From contig NZ_JAACFT010000006.1 in the NCBI RefSeq assembly GCF_029051685.1, forward strand, positions 1 through 64,000: a DNA stretch of 64,000 nucleotides, given 5' to 3'. How positions within the stretch are numbered: position 1 is the first letter of the stretch; every line of letters starts with the position of its first letter. The position numbers and the translations under genes are program-made. Origin of the DNA: Bradyrhizobium sp. CSA207 (GTDB lineage Bacteria > Pseudomonadota > Alphaproteobacteria > Rhizobiales > Xanthobacteraceae). The notes beneath the pieces are model-generated. The model was not told the DNA's origin. It was given only the letters and a program-made list of their open reading frames with translations, and searched no databases. Positions 1 through 7,950 of the stretch are shown here, one piece after another.

Positions 1-310
1 GAACCGCGTCGCCGACCTTCAACCCGATATCCAGGCCTGGCGGCGGGACATCCACCAGCACCCTGAGCTCCTGTACGACGTCCACCGCACCGCAGCATTC
101 GTTGCTGACCGCTTGCGTGAGTTCGGCCCCGCTGTAACCGACGCCTCCGGAGCCGCCGGAATCACCGTAGGGGTCGATTCCGCCGGTCCCGCCGGCAGTC
201 TGCGCCAAAGCCGACGACGAATAGGCCAGCCCGGCGAAAACCAGGAGAAGACGTCGCTTCCAACCGGGAGAGCGGGGCAAACTCGATCGCGACGAAGCTC
301 CAACGCGCAT
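1..310 (-). pseudogene. Exported small protein, N-terminus only (fused across a junction)
   Basis: An ATG at 310-308 on the minus strand opens a frame that stays open to the window edge. Its first 60 residues look real: a basic start, a hydrophobic stretch (KRRLLLVFAGLAYSSSALAQ) that is a convincing Sec signal peptide with an ALA-Q cleavage site, then a Gly/Ser/Asp-rich mature start. Beyond about base 128 the frame runs antisense through the amidohydrolase remnant, so that part is probably not the native sequence. I infer the gene was truncated at the same breakpoint. I cannot name a family. If the antisense part is native after all, the protein is simply cut by the window edge. Confidence 0.4.
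2..127 (+). pseudogene. M20-family amidohydrolase, N-terminal remnant
   Basis: The plus frame from base 2 reads as the N-terminus of an M20 peptidase/aminoacylase (hippurate-hydrolase-like), with the hallmark run WRRDIHQHPELLYDVHRTA followed by VADRLREFG. This block precedes the metal-binding domain in the family. After the FG at about base 127 the reading frame continues to a stop at 407-409, but the translation no longer looks like the family: the expected glycine-rich and metal-ligand segments are absent. The true start lies a few codons before the window. Only about 45 of roughly 390 family residues remain, so I call it a truncated pseudogene. The opposite strand just beyond the break carries another truncated gene. 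Confidence 0.7.
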
Positions 311-676
311 CCGGACATCCTCGGTTGGTCGCCAACACCGCACCGCCGGGCCGCCGCCCTCGATGCCGCTGCCGCCCTGCGCCTGACCGTTGATGACCGG
401 CCGCTATGAGCCGCGCACGATTGCCAAACCGGCGACCGCAGCGTGCTCCTGTAAAAGAGGGCCAAGTCCTAGCAGGTCGATTGGTGCGCCAATGTGCCCA
501 GCGTCTCACGCGCCGGTTCTGAAGCAAGTTGGTACATAGAAAGCACAGGGCGCCCGCGCGGCGAACGATGGACCGCGCATTTTCGTCAATTTGTCATCAT
601 CAGGCCGTCGCTTGCCCGGTCGTCCCCGAATGGCTACACTTCGCACTCGAGCTTCACCGCATGAGGGTGAGCAAGA
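311..676. other. Intergenic stretch without a supported gene
   Basis: Open frames exist on both strands here, but they are compositionally biased, lack recognisable families and have no clear ribosome binding sites. The stretch probably carries the promoter of the AraC-family gene downstream and that of the minus-strand exported-protein remnant. Confidence 0.4.
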
Positions 677-757
677 ATGCAATCCCTCGACGACATCGTG
701 CGCTTCGCGTGGCATGCCGGAGAGATTTTCCGGGCGATAGCGAATGTCGACGAATGA
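677..757 (+). CDS. Possible 26-residue upstream ORF overlapping the araC-type gene
   Basis: ATG at 677 follows a purine-rich GAGGGTGAGC and opens a 26-codon frame (starts MQSLDDIVRFAWHAGEIF) that ends at TGA 755-757. The AraC-family ATG at 744 lies inside its last codons, in another frame. The regulator has no good Shine-Dalgarno sequence directly before its own start, so the short frame could couple translation to the regulator. It has no known family. It could equally be chance. Confidence 0.3.
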   Translation: MQSLDDIVRFAWHAGEIFRAIANVDE

Positions 758-1763
758 GGCGCGGCGCGGAGTTGAGGCGCTGAAGCAGTTTCGTTTGGCG
801 ACTGCGGATATCTGCGATGTCACTCCGCTCACTCCGGACGACGACTTTGAAGTCTCATCGCAGGTCTTCCCGATCGCGCTTGGCGCGGGCAGCGCATTGC
901 TTGTCCATTCGGATGCGACCGGACTACGATACGATCGGACGCCCTCGCATATTGCCCGTGGCGGGCTCGATCACTACCAGGTCACGCTCTGCGCCGAGGG
1001 CGAGATGGAATTCAGCTCCGGCCGCCGCAAGCTCGCCCTTCGACCAGGCGACCTCTGCCTGATCGATATGGCACAACCGAACCGGACCAAGCTGACCGAA
1101 GGCGCCGCCCGCCGGTGCCAGGTGCGGACGCTGATCCTGCCGCGCGCGCTTCTCGGGCCGCAACTGGCCTTTCCCGATGCCGCGACGGCAACGCTGCTGT
1201 CCCGTGCCGATCAGCCGTCGCAGGTTTTGAGAAAGCAGTTCACAGCGTTGTGGCAAGCGGGTGTGAACGGCGACAGCGATGCAGCGGCCGCGCTCAGCAC
1301 GATGATGGACATCATCGCAACTATAGTCGGCAGCGCGGCGCAAATTGAGAAGACGGTCGATCGGGCCGATCGCCCGCTGTTTCTGGCGATGATCAAGCGC
1401 TTCATCGATGCGCAGCTCGATACAGAGATGCTCGGCGCCGAACAGTTGTGCCGCCGCTTCGGCGTGTCGCGGGCCAGCCTGTACCGGATGTTCGTCCCCG
1501 AAGGCGGCCTTGCACATTATGTAACGGAGCAAAGGCTGAATATCGCGATGCGACGATTGGTTTCGCCGGCGGAGCAAACCGGCCGGCTGATTGATCTGGC
1601 CGTCGATCTGCAATTCAGCAGCGACTCGACCTTCGTCCGGGCCTTTCGCCGGAAGTTCGGCCTGACACCGGGCGAGATCCGGGAGAAGTCGCAAGCCTGG
1701 CAGCGCGACGGCGGCGCTCCGCCAGCGCCAGACGATATCCTGCACAATCTTTCAAAACACTGA
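744..1763 (+). CDS. AraC-family transcriptional regulator
   Basis: A 339-residue protein. Residues about 25-195 look like the cupin-type sensing domain of the AraC_binding_2 group (RPGDLCLIDMAQPNR is the typical beta-barrel loop). Residues about 230-320 form the double helix-turn-helix of the AraC/XylS family: FGVSRASLYRMF is the first recognition helix region and DSTFVRAFRRKFGLTPGE the second with its family signature. The protein binds DNA as a regulator; ligand and targets cannot be read from the sequence. No metabolic operon lies next to it: upstream are truncated gene remnants and downstream a tRNA. Its original target may have been the disrupted amidohydrolase locus, which is inference only. 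The start at 744 overlaps a short upstream frame. Confidence 0.85.
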   Translation: MSTNEARRGVEALKQFRLATADICDVTPLTPDDDFEVSSQVFPIALGAGSALLVHSDATGLRYDRTPSHIARGGLDHYQVTLCAEGEMEFSSGRRKLALRPGDLCLIDMAQPNRTKLTEGAARRCQVRTLILPRALLGPQLAFPDAATATLLSRADQPSQVLRKQFTALWQAGVNGDSDAAAALSTMMDIIATIVGSAAQIEKTVDRADRPLFLAMIKRFIDAQLDTEMLGAEQLCRRFGVSRASLYRMFVPEGGLAHYVTEQRLNIAMRRLVSPAEQTGRLIDLAVDLQFSSDSTFVRAFRRKFGLTPGEIREKSQAWQRDGGAPPAPDDILHNLSKH

Positions 1764-2049
1764 CATCGACCGCGACAGCTAAGCGCTGGCGAAGCCACAC
1801 GGCAACCTTGCCCGCGCCGCTCTCACCACTGGTAAAGCGCCACGCCTTTGCCGGCGTAGGAGCGCATGACATCGGAGACCTCACCTCGAAGGTCGCGGCG
1901 AGCGAGAGGCCCATGGCAAAAATCAGGCGGAATCGCTGGCGACCGCGATGGATCAAACTGCAACAAACGCGAGCCAAGTGGAGATGCCCGCCTTGCGGCG
2001 GCGTCTGGAGAAGTGACGGTTCGCAGTTTTGTTCCGGCTGGCGTGAGAA
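1764..2049. other. Intergenic gap between the AraC gene and tRNA-Glu
   Basis: No convincing gene. A minus-strand frame at 1615-1977 overlaps the AraC gene antisense and has no family resemblance. This side is the 3' flank of the minus-strand tRNA, so any tRNA terminator would be here; I do not see a strong one. Confidence 0.4.
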
Positions 2050-2124
2050 TGGCGCTCCCTAGGGGAATCGAACCCCTGTTTCAGCCTTGAGAGGGCCGCG
2101 TCCTAACCGCTAGACGAAGGGAGC
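2050..2124 (-). tRNA. tRNA-Glu (anticodon CTC)
   Basis: On the minus strand a full cloverleaf folds: 7-bp acceptor stem GCTCCCT/AGGGAGC, anticodon stem closing the loop CTCTCAA (anticodon CTC), T arm with loop TTCGATT, discriminator G, and an encoded CCA at 2052-2050. Length is 75 nt including CCA. The CTC anticodon reads GAG glutamate codons, which suits a GC-rich genome. It sits alone between the AraC gene and the DUF6476-type gene. Confidence 0.95.
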
Positions 2125-2181
2125 GTGAGGGCTAGCCAATAACCTCGAAATTTGTCCGCCGCAAGGACCCGAACCGACGTT

Positions 2182-2526
2182 TTACGGCTCATTGGCAAAT
2201 TTCAGCTTTCCGGCGGGCTTCAGGGTCTGGGGGTTGAAAGTGCGGATCTCGGTCACCCCGCCGATCTCGATCGTGATCACCAGGCGGTCCCCGGCCACGC
2301 CACTCGAGACGATTTTGGCACCCTTCGGCAGGGTCGCGATGGCGTCGAAGACGGCCTCCGGCGCCCTTCCCTCCGACTTGAAAAGGCGGTAGCCCACCGC
2401 GATCAGCACGGCGCAGATTGCCAGCGCCGTAGTCAACCCCGCGATCAGCATCATCCGCCGTACCCGCGCAAACAGCGCGGCCTGCTCGGGGCTCGGTTCG
2501 GGAACAGCGGTTTCGGTCGTCGTCAT
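2182..2526 (-). CDS. Single-span membrane protein, DUF6476-like
   Basis: A 114-residue protein with a short cytoplasmic N-terminus, one strong transmembrane helix at about residues 25-48 (MMLIAGLTTALAICAVLIAV) and a C-terminal domain of about 60 residues rich in beta-prone segments (GDRLVITIEIGGVTEIRTF). I recognise it as the small conserved membrane protein of Rhizobiales often annotated as DUF6476; the exact family name is from memory. Its function is unknown. It starts head to head with the pseudouridine synthase gene, the two start codons overlapping by two bases, so the promoters must lie inside each other's coding sequence. Confidence 0.75.
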   Translation of the reverse strand: MTTTETAVPEPSPEQAALFARVRRMMLIAGLTTALAICAVLIAVGYRLFKSEGRAPEAVFDAIATLPKGAKIVSSGVAGDRLVITIEIGGVTEIRTFNPQTLKPAGKLKFANEP

Positions 2527-3532
2527 GGAAAGCTCGGGTTCAGCGCAGAGGTTGGAGGTCGTGGTCGGCGACGACGAGGGCTCGGTCCGGCTCGACCGCG
2601 TGCTGGCGGCGCACCTCGCTGATCTGTCGCGATCAAGGCTGAAGGCCCTGATTCTGGCGGGCGCGGTGAGCCTTAAGGCCTCCGCGGTCCGCGACCCCGC
2701 TTATCATGTCGCTTCGGGCGATACGATCACAATCGACGTGCCCGGGGCGGTGCCTGCAGAGCCCAAGGGCGAGGATATCGCGCTCGATATCGTGTTCGAG
2801 GACGACGACATCATCGTCCTCAACAAGCCCAAGGGGCTGGTGGTGCATCCCGCGGCCGGGCACGAGACCGGCACGATGGTGAACGCGCTGATCGCCCATT
2901 GCGGGTCGTCGCTCTCCGGCATCGGCGGGGTGCGCCGGCCCGGCATCGTGCACCGGCTCGACAAGGACACCACCGGGCTGATGGTGGTCGCCAAGAACGA
3001 CCTCGCGCATGCGTCGCTGACCGCGCAATTTGCCGATCACGGCCGCACCGGGCCGATGCGACGCGGCTACATGGCTTTCGCCTGGGGCACCCCTGGCCGC
3101 CATCGCGGCACCGTGGACGCGCCCATCGACCGTCACCCTCACGCGCGGGAGAAAATGGCGGTGCGCAAGAGCGGCCGCGAGGCGGTGACGCATTGGGAAA
3201 TCCTGGAGAGTTACGCCGGGCGCGACGGCAAGCCGATCGCCACCCTGCTCGCCTGCGAGCTCGAGACCGGCCGCACCCACCAGATCCGCGTCCACCTCGC
3301 CCATATCGGGCACCCCCTGATGGGCGATGCCGTCTACGGCCCGCATTTCAAGACCAAGGCGAACCAGCTGGCGCCTGCGTCGCAGGCGGCCCTGACCGCG
3401 CTTGGGCGGCAAGCCCTCCACGCTTATCTGCTGGTATTGGAGCACCCGAGGACCGGAGAACTTCTGCACTGGGAGGCGCCCTTACCGGAGGATTTGCTTC
3501 TCCTCCAGGGTACTCTGAAAGCGGCGCTATGA
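2525..3532 (+). CDS. rluD: RluA/RluD-family 23S rRNA pseudouridine synthase
   Basis: A 335-residue enzyme converting specific uridines in RNA to pseudouridine. An S4-like RNA-binding domain is at about residues 21-75 (RLDRVLAAHLADLSRSRLK), followed by the catalytic domain with the signature HRLDKDTTGL, catalytic Asp146, and the later motif ELETGRTHQIRVHLAHIGHP. Length and order match RluD-type enzymes. RluD modifies helix 69 of 23S rRNA; assignment to RluD rather than RluA or RluC is from overall similarity and the S4 domain. The gene is divergent from the small membrane protein gene and is followed by rpoH on the same strand after about 220 bases. Confidence 0.88.
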   Translation: MESSGSAQRLEVVVGDDEGSVRLDRVLAAHLADLSRSRLKALILAGAVSLKASAVRDPAYHVASGDTITIDVPGAVPAEPKGEDIALDIVFEDDDIIVLNKPKGLVVHPAAGHETGTMVNALIAHCGSSLSGIGGVRRPGIVHRLDKDTTGLMVVAKNDLAHASLTAQFADHGRTGPMRRGYMAFAWGTPGRHRGTVDAPIDRHPHAREKMAVRKSGREAVTHWEILESYAGRDGKPIATLLACELETGRTHQIRVHLAHIGHPLMGDAVYGPHFKTKANQLAPASQAALTALGRQALHAYLLVLEHPRTGELLHWEAPLPEDLLLLQGTLKAAL

Positions 3533-3751
3533 CGCAGGCCGATTCAGAAAAGCTTTACATTACAAAAAGTTATGGCAGCCACACGGGGACGTGACGTCAG
3601 TAATCCTTCCCTAAATGACCCCCCATGGGGTATATTGCGGCTGCGTTGAAATGACCAACGCGGAACATCGCAGCTACGACTGGCTTTAACAAAGCGGTCG
3701 TCTGCCTGGCCCGCCGCTATCGGGGGCCTGAACCTGTTTGGAGGGCGCACT
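3533..3751 (+). promoter_or_regulatory. Probable rpoH promoter and leader region
   Basis: A 219-base gap before the heat-shock sigma factor gene. It holds a GC-flanked palindrome around CCCCCATGGGG at about 3620-3630 followed by TATATT, and a good ribosome binding site GGAGGG just before the ATG at 3752. No promoter element can be placed with certainty. Confidence 0.35.
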
Positions 3752-4651
3752 ATGGCCCGTACCGCTGCACTGCCGGTCCTCAATGGAGAATCCGGCCTTT
3801 CCCGTTATCTCGGCGAAATCCGCAAATTCCCGATGCTGGAACCCCAGCAGGAATACATGCTCGCCAAGCGTTGGCGCGAGCATGATGATCGCGACGCCGC
3901 GCACCAACTCGTCACCAGCCATCTCCGGCTCGTGGCCAAAATCGCCATGGGCTATCGCGGCTACGGCTTGCCGATCTCCGAGGTCGTCTCGGAAGGCAAT
4001 GTCGGCCTGATGCAGGCGGTGAAGCGCTTCGAGCCCGAAAAGGGCTTCCGCCTCGCCACCTACGCCATGTGGTGGATCAAGGCGTCGATTCAAGAGTACA
4101 TCCTGCGTTCGTGGTCGCTCGTGAAGATGGGCACCACCGCGAACCAGAAGAAGCTGTTCTTCAACCTGCGCAAGGCGAAGAGCAAGATTTCCGCGCTGGA
4201 CGAAGGCGATCTTCGCCCCGACCAGGTGAAGATCATTGCCAAGCGTCTCGGCGTCACCGATCAGGACGTGATCGACATGAACCGCCGCCTCGGCGGCGAC
4301 GCGTCACTCAACGCGCCAATCCGGGACGACGGCGAAGCCGGCGAATGGCAGGACTGGCTGGTCGACAATTCGCCCAACCAGGAAGCCATGCTGGCCGAGC
4401 ACGAGGAGTATGATCACCGCCGTGACGCCCTCAATGGCGCCATGGGCGTGCTCAACCCGCGCGAACGCCGCATCTTCGAGGCGCGCCGCCTCGCCGATGA
4501 GCCGATGACGCTGGAAGACCTTGCCGCCGAGTTCGGCGTGTCGCGCGAGCGCGTCCGCCAGATCGAGGTCCGCGCCTTCGAGAAGGTGCAGTCCGCGGTC
4601 AAGGGCACGATCGCAAGAGCGGAACAAGCCGCGCTGGAAGCTGCGCACTAA
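3752..4651 (+). CDS. rpoH: RNA polymerase sigma-32 factor RpoH
   Basis: A 299-residue sigma-70-family protein directing RNA polymerase to heat-shock promoters. Region 2 includes the core-binding and -10 recognition stretch (FRLATYAMWWIKASIQEYIL). The RpoH box QKKLFFNLRKAKSK is clear at about residue 130; it separates RpoH from other sigma factors. Region 4 ends with the -35 recognition helix (GVSRERVRQIEVRAFEKVQ). Length is normal. Bradyrhizobium species carry several rpoH paralogues and I cannot say which this is. ATG is preceded by GGAGGG at good spacing. The gene is monocistronic, ending in a strong terminator. Confidence 0.95.
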   Translation: MARTAALPVLNGESGLSRYLGEIRKFPMLEPQQEYMLAKRWREHDDRDAAHQLVTSHLRLVAKIAMGYRGYGLPISEVVSEGNVGLMQAVKRFEPEKGFRLATYAMWWIKASIQEYILRSWSLVKMGTTANQKKLFFNLRKAKSKISALDEGDLRPDQVKIIAKRLGVTDQDVIDMNRRLGGDASLNAPIRDDGEAGEWQDWLVDNSPNQEAMLAEHEEYDHRRDALNGAMGVLNPRERRIFEARRLADEPMTLEDLAAEFGVSRERVRQIEVRAFEKVQSAVKGTIARAEQAALEAAH

Positions 4652-4698
4652 GCGCGGTTTCGCAAGCGCCAGAAGTTGGCGGATCGAAGAGACAAGAA

Positions 4699-4722
4699 GC
4701 CGGCGGCAACGCCGGCTTTTTT
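4699..4722 (+). terminator. Rho-independent terminator of rpoH
   Basis: Perfect 6-bp stem GCCGGC/GCCGGC around the loop GGCAAC, followed by six T. It lies 47 bases after the rpoH stop codon. Confidence 0.9.
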
Positions 4723-4770
4723 GTTGGGTGACTATGTTTGTTGGGTGACTATGTTTGTTGGGTGACTATG
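4720..4770. repeat. Three perfect tandem copies of a 17-bp unit
   Basis: The unit TTTGTTGGGTGACTATG occurs three times without mismatch at 4720-4736, 4737-4753 and 4754-4770. The array begins in the T tract of the rpoH terminator. Such short arrays often vary in copy number by slippage. Confidence 0.95.
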
Positions 4771-4787
4771 GTCACATCACACTCGGT

Positions 4788-4900
4788 GTCATGCCCCGCG
4801 AAAGCGGGGCATCCAGTACTCCGCGGCGCTCGTCGCAAGAGCGAACTCTCCAACGCAAGCCTCTGGAATACTGGATCGCCCGGTCAAGCCTGGCGATGAC
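4788..4900. repeat. Intergenic palindromic repeat, 'catccagta' family, copy 1
   Basis: Opens with GTCATGCCCCGCGAAAGCGG, contains CATCCAGTACTCCGCGGCG and TGGAATACTGGATC, and closes with a GATGAC end. The outer ends are inverted, so the element folds as a long hairpin. Related copies are at 9757-9857 and, in opposite orientation, at 44673-44794. Confidence 0.8.
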
Positions 4901-5020
4901 AGCTGTGACAGCCGCCGGCGTTTCGACGCGCCGCGTCCTGGCGCATCCTTGAACCACGGCGACCGGTCAACCGACCAAATAACATCGGACCGACATCACG
5001 AAAGCGGACGGGCACGCGCC

Positions 5021-5362
5021 GTGTCGATCATCCTGCAATCCACCGTCGGCGGGTTCTCCGCCCAGTTCATGCGCAGGCTGCCGCTGGTCGAGCAGGCGAT
5101 GCGCGACCACGGGCTCGAGCCGTCGCAGTTCGTCATCTCCAAGGACAACGCATCGACCGCGACTGTGCCGTTCGTCGGGCCGTTCTTCTACGATTACAGC
5201 GTGTTCTTCGGCGACGATCAGTTCACCGTCACCGAGCCGAACGACATGGTGTTTTTGGATTACTTCTTCAAACGCGTGCTCGCGGTGGATGAGCCGCCGG
5301 AATTGCCGCGGCGGCCGGGCTTGATCCGGCGCCTGTTCGGCTGGATGGCGCAGCCGGTGTGA
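5021..5362 (+). CDS. Conserved hypothetical protein
   Basis: A 113-residue protein when read from GTG 5021 (begins VSIILQSTVGGFSAQFMRRL). A longer frame from ATG 4949 exists, but its extra 24 residues are polar, low-complexity and overlap the tail of a repeat region, so I prefer the GTG; neither start has a strong ribosome binding site. The central part (FVGPFFYDYSVFFGDDQFTV) is aromatic-rich and the C-terminus is basic. There is no signal peptide or membrane helix. I recognise no domain. It stands alone between repeat elements. Confidence 0.65.
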   Translation: MSIILQSTVGGFSAQFMRRLPLVEQAMRDHGLEPSQFVISKDNASTATVPFVGPFFYDYSVFFGDDQFTVTEPNDMVFLDYFFKRVLAVDEPPELPRRPGLIRRLFGWMAQPV

Positions 5363-5373
5363 TTGCTTTTTCC

Positions 5374-5620
5374 CCCTCTCCCCTTGTGGGAGAGGGTGGC
5401 ATAGGCGGCCTTCGGCCGCCGTTCTTAGAACGCCGATGCTTCGCATCGGCTATGGCGTAGCGGCGAGACGGGTGAGGGGTCGTATCCGCGAAGACGTCTC
5501 TCACATTGTCATCTGCGGAGCGAACCCCTCATCCGGCGCCATAGCCGAAGCTTCGCTTCGGCGTTCTAAGAACGGCGGCCGAAGGCCGCCTATGCCACCT
5601 TCTCCCACAAGGGGAGAAGG
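5374..5620. repeat. Large inverted pair of intergenic repeats
   Basis: Left arm: TCTCCCCTTGTGGGAGAGGG followed by a segment ending GACGGGTGAGGGGT at 5480. Right arm begins CCCCTCATCCGGCGCC at about 5525 and ends CCCACAAGGGGAGAAGG. The arms are near-complementary, including nested GGCCTTCGGCCG and GATGCTTCGCATCGGC-type hairpins. This is the same family as elements at 8141, 39492 and 60546, here with additional inner hairpins. Confidence 0.85.
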
Positions 5621-5632
5621 AACAGAGCCGCC

Positions 5633-6262
5633 TCACTCCCCCCAAACCCTTGCCAGTGTCGCGAGCCAGCAGCCTTCGCAGTAGCGCGCGTCCTTGTAGT
5701 CGATCCAGTTGTGCGCATAGACGTGGTCGAGCGGGATGCCGTAGCGCGCGCGCAGGATCTGGACGAGGATTTTCCACGCCACAACCTGCGCCGCGGTCGG
5801 ACCGGTCGCGACATCGGGATAGTTGCCCGCGAACTCGACGCCGATCGAATTGTCGCGCACCACCTGGCGATAGGTCGCCTTGTTGTCGATGTACTTGTTG
5901 TCGTTGCGGTTGGCGCCGTCGCCATGGGTCGGCACCAGGTTTTCCGCAACCGCCCAATAGACCGTGCCGTCGGTCTCGACCCACACAGTGACGCCGCGCC
6001 GTGTCGGGTTCTTCGATTGCTCCAGCGCGCCGCCGCGCGCCGAGCCCCTCGGCCCTTCGGTCTGATGCACGATGATGTTGCGCCAGGGCTTTGCGTTGCG
6101 GACGTCGCCCCATGGCGCCAGCCAGACGATTTTCAGGCCGGGAATGTCAGGCGTGCCGGAGGCCTGCGCGAGTTTCGCGAGCTCGGCATCCGTTGCGGCG
6201 GCGGCAGGAGCTATCAAACCGAGGGCGGCGAGAACCGCCGCGAACAGGCGAGACATCATCAT
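5633..6262 (-). CDS. Exported N-acetylmuramoyl-L-alanine amidase (amidase_2 / AmpD-like)
   Basis: A 209-residue protein with an N-terminal signal peptide (hydrophobic to about residue 22, cleavage after PAAAA). The amidase_2 fold is visible: the first zinc ligand region IIVHQTEGP at about residue 64, the substrate-groove segment WVETDGTVYWAVAENLVPTH, and the later ligand region HVYAHNWIDYKDAR. It should cleave the amide bond between N-acetylmuramic acid and the stem peptide in the periplasm. Because it is exported it is not the cytosolic AmpD of muropeptide recycling. Three successive Met codons begin the frame; any may be the start. It is separated from the GGDEF gene, which runs in the same direction, by 70 bases. 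Confidence 0.85.
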   Translation of the reverse strand: MMMSRLFAAVLAALGLIAPAAAATDAELAKLAQASGTPDIPGLKIVWLAPWGDVRNAKPWRNIIVHQTEGPRGSARGGALEQSKNPTRRGVTVWVETDGTVYWAVAENLVPTHGDGANRNDNKYIDNKATYRQVVRDNSIGVEFAGNYPDVATGPTAAQVVAWKILVQILRARYGIPLDHVYAHNWIDYKDARYCEGCWLATLARVWGE

Positions 6263-6332
6263 GCGGATCCAATGCGCATCCGAGCCTACAGCATGATCCG
6301 GACAAGCGCGCAGCGGTTATCGAACAACAAGC

Positions 6333-7535
6333 TCAGGCGAATTTGCGCGCGGTCTCGGCCAGCTCGGGCGAGAGCGGCGGTGCCGGATCGTAGACGGCAA
6401 GGTCGTTCTTGCCGCTCTTCTTGGCGGCATAGAGCGCGTGATCGGCGTGAGCGATCAGGCGGTCAGGCACCTGGCCGATGCTGCGGTCCCATTCGGCCAC
6501 GCCAATCGAGATCGCGATCGGGATGTCGTTGCCGGTGCAGCCGACGGCATCCTGGCGGCAGACCTCGAGCACACGGCGGGCGATCGACGCCGCCTCACGC
6601 AGGCTAGACGACGGCAACACGACGCAGAATTCGTCGCCACCGGTGCGGGCGAGCATGTCGCCGGGCCGCAGCCGCGTCTGCGCCATCAGGGTGAAGTGCC
6701 GCAGGCAGGCGTCGCCCGCGGCATGCCCATGGGTGTCGTTGATGGTCTTGAAGCCGTCGAGATCGATCACCAGCAGCGAGAACGCCTCGCCGCTGCGCGC
6801 CGAGCGGGCGCATTCCTCGGTGAGGCGCTGCAGCAGATGGCGCCGGTTGGCGACGCCGGTGAGGTCGTCGAGCAGCGCGAGATCGGCGACCTCGTTGCGC
6901 AGCCGATCGATCGCCATCAGCAGGAAGCCGAAATTGAGCGTCATCGACAGGAACATGAGCCCCAGCACCATGACGGCGTGGGACTGGCTGCCGGCGATGG
7001 ATGAGAAGTCGCCCCCCAGCAGATTGCCGACCGTACGCGCCATGAAGATCGCGATCATGGTGATGATGACGATGCCGGACAGCCGGGCGCCCGGACTGAC
7101 ACGGCCTTCCGGCGGCGACAGCAGCAGATGCAGCGCCAGCAACAGCGGCAGGGCCTGTCCGATCGTGTAGCAGAGCATGCGCAGCGGCATGTGATCGAAC
7201 ACGAACTTGAAGAACACGATGCCGCCGATGCTCAAGGCCGCCGTCGCAATCATGATGCGCCAGGACACCGGCCGATCGTAGAAGCGCTGGATCCCCATTG
7301 CGGCGAAGGAGACTGCTGCGATGACGCCCACGGCTCCGATCAGAAGCGGCAGAGGAGATATGACGAACAGGCGGATCAGGGCCGTCAGCGCCCCCGCCGC
7401 GCCAACGAAGGCCGATGCCATCCAGAACCGCGCAGCTGCGAATTTCGGATAGGAGCGCGTCACATAGGCCCAGATCAGGCCGAGCGCCAGGAAGTTGACG
7501 ACGAACACCGTCCAGAGTGTCGGGACGTTCAGCAT
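6333..7535 (-). CDS. Membrane-bound diguanylate cyclase (GGDEF)
   Basis: About 400 residues. The N-terminal half holds roughly seven hydrophobic segments. The C-terminal 170 residues form a GGDEF domain with intact active-site motif TGGDEFCVVL and the substrate-binding run DDLTGVANRR, so it should make cyclic di-GMP from two GTP. No EAL or HD-GYP domain is fused. I start it at the ATG at 7535 because MLNVPTLWTVFVVNFLA opens directly into the first membrane helix; an upstream ATG at 7598 would add 21 basic residues and neither has a clear ribosome binding site. The sensed signal is unknown. Confidence 0.85.
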   Translation of the reverse strand: MLNVPTLWTVFVVNFLALGLIWAYVTRSYPKFAAARFWMASAFVGAAGALTALIRLFVISPLPLLIGAVGVIAAVSFAAMGIQRFYDRPVSWRIMIATAALSIGGIVFFKFVFDHMPLRMLCYTIGQALPLLLALHLLLSPPEGRVSPGARLSGIVIITMIAIFMARTVGNLLGGDFSSIAGSQSHAVMVLGLMFLSMTLNFGFLLMAIDRLRNEVADLALLDDLTGVANRRHLLQRLTEECARSARSGEAFSLLVIDLDGFKTINDTHGHAAGDACLRHFTLMAQTRLRPGDMLARTGGDEFCVVLPSSSLREAASIARRVLEVCRQDAVGCTGNDIPIAISIGVAEWDRSIGQVPDRLIAHADHALYAAKKSGKNDLAVYDPAPPLSPELAETARKFA

Positions 7536-7598
7536 CGCGGCCACAGCGCGCGCAGCGTCCCGCCCCCGTCGTTTGGCAGCTGTTCGTCCATCACCCAT

Positions 7599-7950
7599 CC
7601 CCGTTTTCTTGCGGGGAACAATGCGCGGGTTGCGCTTAACGGAGTCTCACTGCGACCCGTGAAAGCTCGGCTTTGGTTTTGATTTCGTGAACGACGCGGG
7701 GCGATTGTCGGATCGTTAGGCATGCCGTCGGCATCGAGTGCGATAGCGTCGCGCACGACGCGAGGCGGATTCGCAGGTGAAAATCGTCCGAAAGCACATC
7801 TGAGCTGTGGATAACGTAATGACGGGGATGTGACAGCGCGGGGCAGGCGGGCGCGAATCTGCTGAGTTTGTCGTTGAGGATGTTGCGAGGCTGGCCCTCC
7901 GCCGAGCATCCCTCGTGTCGCGTTCCACCATTAACCCTTGAGAGGATACT
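7599..7950. other. Intergenic region upstream of the Lys/Ala microprotein
   Basis: A divergent gap. It holds one perfect DnaA-box-like 9-mer (TTATCCACA on the minus strand, 7814-7806) and the ribosome binding site GAGAGG before the small ORF at 7951. The single DnaA box is not enough to suggest an origin. No other gene is supported. Confidence 0.4.

Noticed and set aside
1615..1977. Minus-strand 120-codon frame after the AraC gene
   Set aside because: About half of it is antisense to the AraC gene and the remainder shows no family, start signal or coding bias that sets it apart.
4949..5020. Longer N-terminus for the hypothetical protein ending at 5362
   Set aside because: The additional 24 residues are polar and unconserved in style and overlap repeat-like sequence. 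GTG 5021 was preferred, though without a strong ribosome binding site.
7806..7814. Perfect DnaA box, considered as part of a replication origin
   Set aside because: Only one copy is seen, with no AT-rich unwinding region or replication genes next to it. dnaG/rpoD several kilobases away is not origin evidence.
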